A stretch of DNA of 64,000 nt from Gibbula magus (taxonomy: Eukaryota; Mollusca; Gastropoda; Trochida; Trochidae). The translations under genes and the position numbers were made by a program. The DNA is taken from assembly GCA_936450465.1 (NCBI GenBank), contig OW388296.1, positions 18,146,526 to 18,210,525 of the forward strand, read 5' to 3'. This document shows positions 53,151-64,000 of this stretch, piece by piece. A model generated the notes under the pieces. That model was not told the origin of the DNA and did no database searches. It saw only the letters and a list, made by a program, of their open reading frames with translations. How positions within the stretch are numbered: the stretch's first letter is position 1; every line of letters begins with the position of its first letter.

Positions 53151-54725
53151 TGGACTGTGCCCAACTTAGGCAAGATGGGAGAATATGTGAATTTAACTGT
53201 CATTTGCTTTGAATTCGGATAAGAATAGTCGTTTATATTTAAACTGTATTACACAGATGTAGACTACCCATTCATTTAAATTTACCGACAAACGAACACG
53301 AGCTGACACCTCGTATCCCTACGTTTCGTGTTTAATCATTTTTGATAATTAAGTTCAAACGGATGGTTTCGTTGTCTGGTCAAACGCACTATCATTTCAA
53401 GAAACAATGTCTTACAGTTAGAAATGTTCTCTTACCAGTAATAAAAACGTGTATGTGAGTAAAGAGAGAGCTGAGTAAACGCTAAGCCCCAATGATGATC
53501 AGAAACGAAGACGCCTGTCCGCCTAGCGGGTGAATGTATATTATCTTTATACCTCTTCTGAGCCACCACCTCAACTGGCATTTTGCCAAACAAGTGGTTA
53601 TGAATACTCGACTTGGCAAACAGCCCTTAGAATGTATATCTTCAAGGTCGAGGTTAAGGGTCGCGCGCATGCGCAATGTATATATGGATTTATATAATGT
53701 GTTTGCATTGTTTAGTAAATACGACGGTGTTGTCCTTATCAGATCTGTCAAGTGGACGAGTGAACAAGTAGTTCTAAAGCTGAGGTGCAGAACACTGACT
53801 GTTTTAACAGGTGTAAACTACTGGTCGTAAGCATAGAGAGGTGATGTCGATTGTTAAGAAATCCAAATATATGCCAAAAGGGAATATAAGCTTCGCCTTC
53901 ATTGTGTGTTTTAAAACTCTTCACACATACATTTTGGATGTTGTAGATTAAAATTTGCGAAAATAACGAAGCTGAACATTCAATATGAACAGTTATTGTT
54001 TGGGTATAAAGAAATACAAATTTGTAGTTTGCCCTAGGAAAGAGTCCCCCGGTACAATTTAACATGTCAAATTACTTGTACTGTCTATGACTTATTTTTC
54101 ATCGCATTCTGCTGGTATTACTTATCACTAATCACCAATCATATATGTATCACAACTAGTCTGATTATCATTACTATAATTACTATTACCACTACCATTA
54201 CGCCTTTACCTAATACCAGACAATACACCATAAGTCTTCATCTACGGCCACTACCTTTTTAAAGGGCAGTATTTTCGCTGAAACAAGTCGTAGAAATGTA
54301 TTTGAAAAATAATGACACCAATAGTATAACAGCCTCCTCTCTTCGGAAAATCAAGTTAAAAAACTGAGTGTCCATAGTTACATGAAGGCATGGGAATCGT
54401 TTTTGTCATTCGAATTAATAAAATTTGTTCACAATAAAATCGCCGGCATGCAATTTTTGCTTTATACGCAACTCCGTTATCACCAGTACGGTTATTGGTT
54501 TGTGTAATAAGATGTTTTACCCTCTAAAGTAAATATGAATGACATAAACTATCATTATAAATGGGAACATTAACAAATTTGCAAATAACGTGCTACTGTC
54601 CCTTTGAATTATAGTAGCTATATTTAATATATATTTTAATAACTGTATCCCAGACCGAAACGTGATTATCTTTTCAAAAACACGTCTCGATGTTTTCGAA
54701 ACCCCTTTCCAATATTTGATAATAG
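53151..54725. other. No gene recognised
   Basis: AT-rich spacer. Two overlapping short frames around 53.5-53.8 kb on opposite strands show no family features. Confidence 0.55.
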
Positions 54726-54749
54726 TACTACTACTACTACTACTACTAT

Positions 54750-54797
<48 letters not shown>

Positions 54798-54854
54798 ACC
54801 TACTGCTACTACTACTACTACTGCTGCTACTACTATTAATACTACTACTACTAC
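54726..54854. repeat. (ACT)n trinucleotide microsatellite
   Basis: About 43 triplets with a few substitutions (ATT, ACC, GCT). It reads as poly-Leu on the plus strand and poly-Ser on the minus strand; neither is credible as a gene. Confidence 0.95.
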
Positions 54855-57214
54855 GCCTAGTGGTCACAAATGTTTAAGTAAGGGCCACCTAGTTTTGAAC
54901 TCTGACTGATGACAGTGAAGCTATTTGCGAGTCGCTAGTTGCCACACAGAGGATTCAGAGTTACCTCCCTTCCTGTTTCTCGGTTCAAAATCAACGCTCT
55001 CTTCCAGAGGCTAAAAGTTTGTATTAGAGTGTTCATGAACAATAGTATGGAATGCTGTGAAACTAGATTATATAAGACATTTTTAACGTTTAGAATATTT
55101 TGTGACATTATTTTATGTGTATTGTATCTTACTTAAATGCACTGTATTATTAAGCTGACTTATTCATTACAATTTGAATAATATTACACTTTTATGTTTT
55201 CATTTGCTGGTTTCCTCTGTAGCGAAATTAAATAGTTCATATCGTAACACAGCAAAAACTTAATATTGCTTAACTGTAGGTTGTTGTTGAAATATAAACT
55301 GACAGGCAAAAGAAAGTATACACTTTTTAAATTGAAATTATGGAAAATTTAAATTATTGATGTTGACAGTAAGCATCGGATACACAGAATCTAAACATTA
55401 ACTTTTGTTTTTTAAAGTTGAAATAAAACCATATTAACACATTTTGGAGAAAATTGGAAAATATTGATAATCACGTGACCTTCATACTGGTGTAAAGTCA
55501 CGTGACACATAGGTAAAATTGCTACACATTATTAATGTTGGCCATCCCATCTTTGAAAAAAACATACCTAAAACCCGTCAAAAGTAACACCAGAAAAACG
55601 TAAATAACTTCTGAAATTTGACAAATGCTGGGCAACGGATACCAAAGCTACAAGAATCGCCCTTGTTCCTTCATTTCTAATGTCAATGTGTTGTCACATT
55701 ACAGCCGAGTTGGGGAGACATTTGACAATCCCAGAACACCAAAATGGTCAACGCTATCTCTGAGTGACGTCATTGACGGCGACCACCATAGATCGGCGTG
55801 TCACTATGTACAAGTGCACCAGAAGACCTTGAACTGGTAGAGTCGATATTTTTGACTGCTCAATAGACAGGTACTGACCCCTGAATCCTTGATGTATGGC
55901 TAATTTCATTATGGCTGTGACAACGTCGGTTTGGCATGCAACGTTACAGCTTTACAATGATTTCCATTTTCTCAAGACTTGGGCAACTGTCAGACGGTCC
56001 TCAATGACGTGTTAGAACCAAATCACATCCTCCAGTAACTGAACAAGCGTCGATGCAGATTTTGCAACATAGAAACAGTTTTCAGGTGACGTCGATTAGA
56101 CAGTGCATTTCATAATGCGTTGACACACGAATCGACCGCATTTGGCACCAATGTGGCAAATTTTACAAATTGTAAGACATTAGGGAACAGAAAGAATTAA
56201 AATTAACGTGTTTTGGTAGTGTTTTTTTTACCCCACATCTTTTTGATTTCTTGTGTGCAAAACTGGCTAATCAAAGGTTAAAGCGTACGATTTTGATGTT
56301 TTCCGACATGAATGATATTCAATGTACCTTATCTCAGTCTTCTACCATATCTAGTGTTTTAATTATAGTGATTTAAAAAGAGGTGTTCACTTTCTTGTGC
56401 ATGCCAGTTTAGTTTGGTAACCTTGATAGTCTAACCTTATTTCTATAATTGTTTTACAAGAAAGAGTGTTTATAAAATAGTTTGTTTACCTTGATATTAT
56501 AACAGGCATTCTGTAATTCTACCCTTTCGTTACAATACAAATATTCAATAATCAAATCGTGACAAAGTTGCTGAATTTTCTTTTTAGCAAACCCCATGTC
56601 AGCAATAAGGTCTACATTTAACCTTGCAAGTTATATTCAAGTTGTATTTATGTCTCTACTCTTAAGATCGTGATTCTATTTTTATTTCGAGTAACAGCAG
56701 TTAAATAGATAAAAGTCTAAATTATTAGTATAATGTTTATGAGAAAAAGTCATTTCAAGTGGGCGAATTCGTTTCGATATGAAACCATAGAAACATAATG
56801 TTGTAAATACGTCAGTGGTAATGTATTTTTGGAAGAACAGTTCATCATAAATAAAAGTGCACAGGTGATACCAATATCCATAAACATACACTTAACCGCA
56901 AAAGTAACGACACAAGATTTTTCAACAATCTGGAATGTAGAATACTGCTGTCGAAGAAAGTCGAGTTTTAATGCATTTATAGGGACAGAATTTGTAAAAA
57001 AAAGTACCTCCAATTTCATACATCAGAATTACTTATTTACTTTTATATCTGCTCAAGTGGTATAAACATATTTCTATTCAATAAAGGATCTGGTTCGGTA
57101 AACAAGCAAAATGTTGCTTATATCAGTATAGTACCAGTTCAGATACAATAACAAACACACAAGAACTGGACATTACGACAAACTAAGGCATAATGGTATT
57201 ATAAGGACACACCA
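54855..57214. other. No gene recognised
   Basis: AT-rich spacer. The largest frames (89 codons or fewer) lack recognisable features. No repeats supported. Confidence 0.55.
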
Positions 57215-57336
57215 GATACCGAGGATATGGTAAGGTTGTGGACCCTGATCAAAAAGGAAAAACCCGTTGATGCGAATCATCACGAAGGTTTTTCCTGACT
57301 ATCAGAGTCTACAACCATACCATATCCTCGGTATCA
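57215..57336. mobile_element. 122-base imperfect palindrome (foldback/MITE-like)
   Basis: Arms 57215-57265 and 57288-57336 pair over about 49 bases, perfectly for the first 18 (GATACCGAGGATATGGTA), then with several mismatches, ending in GGAAAAACC/GGTTTTTCC. The 22-base loop holds a small GATG/CATC stem. Shares the core ACCGAGGAT with the palindrome at 50.34 kb. No gene. Confidence 0.7.
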
Positions 57337-58189
57337 TGGTTTCTCTATATTATCAACCGTTTTTAAGTGTAAAACAGACTTTGTTATCGCGTTATATTGA
57401 GGATCCCTGGTAAATAGAGTCGGTCATAAAATCCTTGTTTGGAACCTGAAATCCCTGTTTACAGCCTCGTCATATGAGTTGCTTTTGTACCGTCGTATCT
57501 CATCTGCCTCGTTGGCCAGTAGACTAAAGCGCTATCTCACGTACCCCATGTGTAAGTGGATACGGGCTCGAGACGCACTTTCTTCAAAACATTTGTTGAA
57601 ATCTTTCAAAATTAGTCTAAGAGAGATTCTTCGGATCTTTACTTTCAAGTCGTCATCTTAGGAAATATATCAAGGTTTACAATCATTGAAATTCCCCTTA
57701 ACAGGGTTTACAATTGTCTGTGTAAACCCTCATAGAGGGATTTACAATGTTGTAAGACCCTCGTACCGGTTGATACGGTTTAGAAAGGTCGTTTCAAGTA
57801 TCAAGTTATATGGCTAATTGATGATAACATATGTACACGACTGTTGCTTATGAACATTCTTGCAGTTCCATTTCATAAACGATACAGCTACATTGATCTA
57901 TGGTACTTTATCATAGCGTTAAGTCTTAATGATGTATTGATGGAGGGAAGCGATTATATTCATATTAACATGGTTACTAGCTTGGGATGTTTCATATAAC
58001 ACAGTTTCGAGGCTGTGACCATTTACGTAGAATAATGTATTATTTCTAAAGGCAGTATATAATTTACATGTAAATAGATAGTGAACATCATCTTCATTGT
58101 GTTATACACAAGCGAATTCGGGATTGTTAGATATATATGTGTCTTTATCAGCATTCAAGTCGCTACAGCTTGAGCTTGAGTCTGCAATG
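57337..58189. other. No gene recognised
   Basis: AT-rich spacer up to the 3' end of the LINE remnant. Confidence 0.5.
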
Positions 58190-59885
58190 TATGATCTGAC
58201 AGAATCGACTGCCGTAATTCAGATCAAGATAGTTTTTATTTGATTCATCAGTTTTCAGAAAGGATTTGAATTCACCGATTGAGTTTGCTTCCACGAAATT
58301 GTGAGGTATAATGAATTCCACAGTTTAATTGTATCAGGTAAGAACGCTTGTTCCTATATTCTAGTACTACATTTATTGTTTGCAATTTCGTTTTGTTTCG
58401 GAGATTGTATTCACTATTTTTAGAGACAGATTCCCGACAAGATCGCAGAGGTAGAACGGCGCGAGATCATTTTTCATCTTTTAAAAATGTATTAATTTGA
58501 TATCGCGTCTTTTTTCTTTTAGATGTTTAAACTTTGTTTCAAAATATAGCTTATGACGACTTGTACCAAGAACAGCACCACGTAGTGTACGGATTGCATC
58601 TATAAATGTAATCGTTAAAAAAAGAGAGATTGATCAATTGTATAATTATCCCAAACATGACAACAATTGTCGAATATCGGTAAAACAAAAGATGTGTACA
58701 TGGTTTCTAACGTTTTTCTGGAGAGACGATACTGAAAACTTTGGAGACAATTTATCATTGGACTTACTTTCTTAACACTATCTTCAATGTGCTTTTTCCA
58801 TGCGCAGTCACTTTGATATTGATGTGTTGAGATGTTTATGACTTTGAACTTCTTTTATCGGGATTTGATTCATGTTCAAGGAAGGAAGTTTCTCACTTTG
58901 ATGTTTACGAGAGAAATTGGTTGTTTCAGTTTCAGTCTGCCCAGCTAGATATACATCTCAAGTCTTCGTTTAGACAGGACGCGGCTCTATCGTGATCTTC
59001 GACAATTACAGAAATTGGGGTGTCGTCAGCAAATAAACGAATAAGACTTTCTTACCATCATTTATGTAAATTATGAAAAGTAGCGGTCATAATACGGAAC
59101 CTTTAGGGACTCCAGCAAGTACAGGTATATCATCGGAAGAATAACCATTAATGACGACTAATGACAGTGATGACACTCTAAACCAACAGGCTCTCAAACC
59201 AGTAAACAGAGATCCGTTTATGCCGTAATTTTTAAGTTTATAAAGAATGCCCCATGCCAGACTTTATCAAATGCCTTTCTTATGTCACAAAAGACAGCTC
59301 AAACCTTTTTACCTCTGCCAAGTCCTTTCGCGATAAAATCGTACAAGTATGTTAATTGGTTAGCAGTTGAGTCGCCTGGCGTAAAGCCCGACTGTAAATT
59401 TGTTAATATGCCGTTGCATCTTAAATAATTAAATACATGTTTAAAGATACATCTTTCGAAAACTTTAGACAAACAACTCAGTGCAACAGGTCTATAATTG
59501 GAACATTCATTTATACTATTTTTCTTATGAAGAGGTATGACTGAAGCTTCTTTCTCGACGGCAGGAAACGTAACCTCTTTAAGAGACCAATTTCATAGTT
59601 TTGTTAATATTGGAGCTAAATGTTTCGCTGCGACTTTACGAAATCTGTTACCTATCCCGTCGGGCTCTGTTGCTTTTGGCGGATCGAGGGAGAGAAGGAC
59701 GTCTTGGACTTCGCCAGTTGTAAGATTAATGTCATTTAGACATGCAAAAGTAGGTTCAGTATTCAGTTCAGGTAGTTGTGAATCTGGGTTTTTTACTGTA
59801 GACTGACTTACAAAGAACTCGTTAGGGATACGTGCAATGTCTTCGGGGTCGTCATATATTATATCATTTGTTACGATTGGTGGAA
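58190..59885 (-). pseudogene. Dead non-LTR retrotransposon (LINE) reverse transcriptase, ORF2 fragment
   Basis: Minus strand, upstream to downstream. About 59783-59855: PEDIARIPNEFFVSQS. 59633-59690: LDPPKATEPDGI (LINE SLDPxKATGPDGI block). About 59440-59490: RPVALSCLSKVFERCIFKHV. 59369-59394: QSGFTPGDST. 59252-59291: motif A, FCDIRKAFDKVWHG, with the first catalytic Asp. About 59090-59125: VLAGVPKGSVL. 59022-59033: FADD, the catalytic box. 58.6-58.7 kb: a CxVWDNY-type block. 58311-58350: FLPDTIKLWNSL, the usual C-terminal motif. Damage: in-frame TGA at 59299-59301 and 59087-59089 (where Gly is expected), one frameshift after motif A near 59250 and one between the IND and FADD blocks near 59045. 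The N-terminal endonuclease is absent. The element would have copied its own RNA for insertion. A Jockey/CR1-like clade is likely but not resolved by eye. Confidence 0.88.
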
Positions 59886-59989
59886 AGAAGTTACATTCGG
59901 ATTTACTTTGAATATAATTCTTTTACCATACGGCACCACGTTGCTGTGCCAACGGAGGAGTTACTCATCATCTATTCTGGAAGCGTTTT
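59886..59989. other. Junction between LINE and transposase remnants
   Basis: About 100 bases whose minus-strand reading (a KNYIQSKSE-like piece) may still belong to the LINE. The boundary with the transposase fragment is not sharp. Confidence 0.3.
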
Positions 59990-60320
59990 TTTTTTAATCG
60001 CGTATTAAGTTGACAACTTGGTTCTGGTTGAACCAATGGATTTCCGTCAGGTCTTCAGATTCCAGTGTTTTCTGTCCAAACACCATGCCAAACACGCATG
60101 TTTATGATGGTCTCTCAACTAAGGACGTTTAATTACCCTGTTCTTGTGCTGATGTTTCCATTTGGTAACGACAGATCGACGTTTCAGCTGAGGACTTGTC
60201 GGGAAGCGTTCTCAAATCGTTCAGAAAGTGCCGGTCCTGTCGTGGTGTAGTGACGGCGGGGCTTCCAGACATTGGACCGTCCACTGTCCATGTCTGCGCA
60301 TGCTTCCGGACTAAATAACT
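59990..60320 (-). pseudogene. Tc1-like transposase fragment
   Basis: Minus strand: VTTPRQDRHFLNDLRT, the linker/helix-turn-helix phrase typical of Tc1 transposases (TTPRQDRHI-type). Then AETSICRYQMETSAQ, and in shifted frames HKHACLAWCLDRKHWNLKT followed by a stop where Tc1 proteins have the HxxWTxxxWxxVLFSDES region with the first catalytic Asp. Several frameshifts and stops are present, and the DDE core and terminal repeats are not recognisable. It lies between the LINE fragment and the SINE, so one element may have inserted into another. Recognition rests on short phrases. Confidence 0.5.
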
Positions 60321-60488
60321 AGACAGTACAATCATATCCAATAAAGCTTGGTTATTGAAAGAACTTAATAAACCTTAAAGTTTATTGTGAACATCGTTTT
60401 TATGATTGATAATTTCCTTTGTTGCAGAATTTACCCTTTCAGCAATGTATGACCGGATACGTTCGACCTTTTGTGTTTCAGCACTTTC
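60321..60488. other. Spacer before the SINE
   Basis: No gene recognised. It ends in the target sequence that was duplicated by the SINE insertion. Confidence 0.55.
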
Positions 60489-60834
60489 CCCATGGTACTC
60501 AGGGGCGGGATAGCGCAGTGGTTAGCGCGTTCGGCTTCGGATCAAGAGGTCTGTGGTTCGAATCCCGCCAGGGGCACGGCAACTGTGTCTGCAGTAGAGA
60601 ACTGTTCTACATGCAGTAAGGTTTGGGTGCAATGCTATACTGAAATTCAGTGCAGTACCACCCATGGTTCGCTAGTTCCAGCCGTTGCTAGCAGGTTTCA
60701 CCACAATGCATAGCCACATTGTGTTGCGGGCTTTCTCCCTGCCATAATACTAGCAGCCGTGATATAAGTGAAATAATCTTGAAAGCGGCGTTAAAACCCC
60801 AACTCACCTCACCTCACCTCACCCATGGTACTCA
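60489..60834 (+). mobile_element. tRNA-derived SINE with perfect 13-bp target-site duplication
   Basis: The body is 60502-60821. The Pol III promoter is intact: A box TAGCGCAGTGG (60511-60521) and B box GGTTCGAATCC (60555-60565), both fitting consensus, in a tRNA-like head with a GCGC/GCGC D stem. A body shared with 29215-29478 follows (GTTGCGGGCTTTCTCCCTGC, AGCAGCCGTGATATAAGTG, CTTGAAAGCGGCG), then a (CTCAC)n-type tail. CCCATGGTACTCA flanks it on both sides (60489-60501 and 60822-60834), the mark of LINE-driven retroposition. Intact duplication and boxes point to a fairly recent insertion. It needs a partner LINE for movement; the LINE at 58.2-59.9 kb is not shown to be that partner. Confidence 0.93.
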
Positions 60835-62850
60835 CATACGACACTATGTCAAAAACGCATGTTCAAACTCTATGGTCACATATATCAAAATAAAAAAAGA
60901 TGAAGTTGAAATAAGTTTGGCCGGTTAATGCAGTAACTGACACTAATACATATAGCGTATTTTTTTCAAAAACGTTTATAAAGCATTGCTTGTTAACATG
61001 ATATCAATTATAAATGGATGATGGTTATAGGTCATATTTAGTTGATACACTCATATGTATCCTTATGTAATATTTTTTATTCATATTCGAACGCTGTAAT
61101 AACCGACCATGGATAGTGTCATCAAGATACACATGATATGCGTCATAGACATTAATTTAAGAAATGACAAAACAAAAAATGTGCCGTTGTAACTTGAGTG
61201 GCAAAGTTTATTATGATCAGGCAGAGTCATACACGTTCATCGTGAGTTGAAATCTACCGAACAAACAATTGTACTCAATGTAACAAAGGCTGTTTGAGCA
61301 ACATGATCGTTTACCTCCGTTTATATCCGTCTTCAATGTTCAAAACATTTGACTTGTGTAAATGGGATTAGAGAATCTACAAACTAACTTTTAGTTTAGT
61401 TCTCCTTGTCTTATGCAAGCTGAACAGACATCTGCATTTGGGCAGGAGGAAAGCAACTCGCTCTCCTGATTCCACGAAGGCGAAAGACCGCGAGTTCGAA
61501 TTCGCCGTCGAAACATTAAATATCGCCCATTTGAAACGTTTTGTATTTTTAAGACACATTAAAAATAAATAACGTTAAGGTCATGAGAAAGTAAGCAGTT
61601 ATATTAACTAAAAATAATATTTTGGGAATTAGTTCGTGTCAATGTACCTTGAGAATAATCACTATTCATTTGCATATATCAATGCGCGCATTTGAAGAAA
61701 ATTTTAACTGTGAAATTAATGTCGTCAAACAATTTGGCGCAAAATGAATAATGAATGACATTGTATGATAATGAAGTTAGCTCGTTTCTTTTGAAGTGGT
61801 AAACATCCTTCACTAGGAAGGCTCGCAAAATTACAATGTTTATTCCTATTGCAGGATATTGACCATCCCAAAACACACTCTCGTGATAACCGCTACATAT
61901 TTTGATAATTCGATACTCTAGTATTATCATGTCAAATAGACGTCTCTGAATAGGATGTGGGAGACCTGGGAGACTCATATGGTATACATGTATGTCAAAA
62001 ATGTTATCAACTTGATTTCTGTGTCCCGTTTTACGATGCTGTGTTCTCCGGTAGACTATTGGATAGACTGTCGATCGTTCTCCTATTATGGAGGTTCATT
62101 TGAATAAGGTTTATGTGCAGCAAATCGTGTTTCAAAACTTTATCCTATTGAATAGCACTCAATCAACCCATGCTTCAATAATAGCACCTCGTACGTATAT
62201 GTTGCTGTCAGCCATTGTTCAACTGATAATGACGTCATTTCCTGTGATTACGTAATCATTCAACAGTTTTAGATGTTCAAAATGATTTATTTTTCCTTAT
62301 CTGGTTAGATACTTTATCTTCCTTTTGAATTACAATGTAAGAATGTTTATTACACAATCTGACTTTAGCTTTTACAATGTTTACGCTAAATAATAACCTT
62401 ATCCAAAAAGTAACATTCACAAAAACCATTTGACCATAATACTCATTTTCTAAAATTTGATAATGCAACATTACAAATTATTTTCTACCGGGTGAATAGT
62501 TTTATTCAATGTTAATGACTCTTCAAATTTCCAATGTTTTAATGTAAACTTTTAAGTGATTTCAAATGAGGTACTCGCAACACACCTACAAGCGTAAGAT
62601 AAGGCTAGACGAGTATTGATGAGGTCATAACTACGCAATTGTACTTTATAGGTTTAATAACGAAACGGACTGGTTTACATTGTAAGTTCAGCACCTGACT
62701 ATATATACATAACGGGAAATTGCCTTGCTTGTTCTATGTTTTCTGAGGCGACTCCCGATCTCTCTGTAACCTCTTGGCTAAATGATTATGTCATAACACG
62801 GGAGCACTACTGCCCACCAACATCGAAAACAGCATCCCTTCTATATTTAA
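60835..62850. other. No gene recognised
   Basis: AT-rich spacer. A GCGAGTTCGAATTCGCC stretch at about 61489-61505 resembles a B box but has no tRNA fold around it. No exon supported. Confidence 0.5.
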
Positions 62851-63370
62851 GGATCTTTAGCCATATCCTGTAGTATCAACAGCCATATCCTTTGGGTCCT
62901 TAGTCATATCCTCCGGTGTCCTTAACCATATCCTTTGGTGTCCTAAGCCATATCCTTTGGTGTCCTAATTCCTATCCTTTGGTGTTCATAGTCATATCCT
63001 TTGGTGTCCTAAGCCATATAATGTTGTGTTCTAAGTCATATTCTTTGGTGTCGTTTGTCATATCCTTTGGTGTCCTTAGCCATATTCTTTGGTGTCTTTA
63101 GTCATATCCCTTGGTATCCTTAGTCGTATCTTTCGTAGTCCTTAGCCATATCCTTTGGTGTCTTTAGCCATATCTTTTGATGACCTTAGCCATATATCAT
63201 TTGTAATCCTTAGCCATATTCTTTGGTGTCTTTAGTCATATCCCTTGGTATCCTTAGTCGTATCTTTTGTAGTCATTAGCCATATCCTTTGGTGTCTTTA
63301 GCAATATCTTTTGATGACCTTAGTCATATCAGTTAGTGTCCTTAGCCATATCCTTTGGTGTCTTTAGGAA
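62851..63370 (+). repeat. Array of a roughly 22-bp unit, about 23 diverged copies
   Basis: Unit TCCTTAGCCATATCCTTTGG plus TG, with many variants (CTAAGCC, TTAGTC, TCTTTTGATGAC, TCGTATCTTT). A block of about 134 bases starting CCTTAGCCATATTC at 63074 recurs at 63208, a higher-order duplication. Confidence 0.9.
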
Positions 63371-64000
63371 GAACTAGTTTCTAAAATAAAAATATTCGAC
63401 ATATACTTACAGTTGTAATCAAAGAAAGTTAATCATATAGGCCTACTTGTCCCTTGTGAAATTTTCCTTTCGAATTTCTTTTTTATAGTTTGTAAAAAAT
63501 GGAAACGTGTTCACATTTAATCATGTTGTACAGTTATGTTTCTGTTTTATTAAACTTAACATGTTGGCAGTTTCAAGTATTATTTATACTGATACATTCA
63601 ACTTCAGTTTTTGATTTATGTGCCTTAGTAGGTCTTCATTTGACATTTAATTGAAGTTTATCCTGAGGTTTGTAAGAGTATACGTTAACTGTCCGTCCGT
63701 CTAGTGAAATTGATCTTAAATACCGAGGGACATTGGTAGGTATATAGATAAGATACTCTCCGTGGGATGTAAGAGTAGAAGTTAGTGTCAATGTCAATGT
63801 CACGAAGTATCATTTCCAACCACTTGTGTAGGCGGGGTGGTCTGACGCACATATTCCTCATAACACCTACATCAAAGATAATTTCACTGAGAATGTTAAA
63901 TATATTGAAACGTGCCATCGGATTTATGTAATGATCACAATATGTCAATGACATTGGTGTGTTGACGAGTCATGTATTAATCATCTTTCAAAGAAAACGT
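63371..64000. other. No gene recognised
   Basis: AT-rich spacer to the window end. The 89-codon minus-strand frame at 63685-63954 has no recognised features. Confidence 0.5.

Noticed and set aside
54517..54877. Poly-Ser (minus) and poly-Leu (plus) proteins
   Set aside because: Translation of an (ACT)n microsatellite.
59537..59806. 89-codon plus-strand frame
   Set aside because: It is antisense to the LINE reverse transcriptase, whose conserved blocks read on the minus strand.
60502..60573. Functional tRNA gene
   Set aside because: A and B boxes are good, but the acceptor and T stems do not pair, and the sequence continues into the SINE body and tail.
61440..61510. tRNA-like sequence around GCGAGTTCGAATTCGCC
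   Set aside because: Only a palindromic B-box-like word; no A box or cloverleaf could be built.

Overview
The window is eukaryotic nuclear DNA, AT-rich and very gene-poor. The only confidently recognised host gene piece is a spliced last exon of a MAP-kinase phosphatase (DUSP6/7/9 class) at the left edge. The rest is non-coding sequence with tandem arrays and decayed transposable elements. The tRNA-derived SINE, the style of the LINE remnant, the many short minisatellites and the DUSP exon suggest a marine mollusc, probably a gastropod such as an abalone. That placement is an inference from recalled repeat style, not a database match.

Layout. 1-1860: intron of the DUSP gene with an (AT)n tract. 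1861-2189: terminal coding exon, then a 3' UTR with AATAAA at 2821. 2.85-13.8 kb: no recognisable gene; (GA)n and (AT)n tracts, one copy of a foldback repeat, one copy of another dispersed repeat, and a 125-bp tandem duplication. 13,839-26,087: one 12.2-kb array of a 16-bp unit (about 765 units) with an internal inverted block and higher-order repeats of 304, 704 and 768 bp. 26-32 kb: a second (GA)n tract sharing its 3' flank with the first, an old SINE on the minus strand, a tRNA-like relic, and the second foldback copy, which holds a perfect 29-bp hairpin. 32,597-34,309: array of a 78-bp unit. 35,396-39,062: array of a 36-bp unit (about 102 units) with a 502-bp higher-order period. 40-48 kb: a pair of MITE-like elements, a 343-bp duplication built around (TC)n, and a 52-bp array of 13 copies. 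48-58 kb: two large palindromes, a LINE-type 3' tail, an inverted partner of the 6-kb repeat and an (ACT)n tract. 58.2-60.3 kb: a dead LINE reverse transcriptase, minus strand, next to a Tc1-like transposase fragment. 60,489-60,834: a SINE with a perfect 13-bp target-site duplication. 62.85-63.37 kb: a 22-bp minisatellite.

The very long open frames inside the 16-, 36- and 78-bp arrays are explained by the repeat units, which lack stop codons. They are not annotated as genes. No operon, CRISPR array, rRNA gene or functional tRNA gene was seen, and no new multi-gene system is claimed. The most unusual object is the 16-bp array: its size, its restricted set of unit variants, its inverted block and its six-frame openness.
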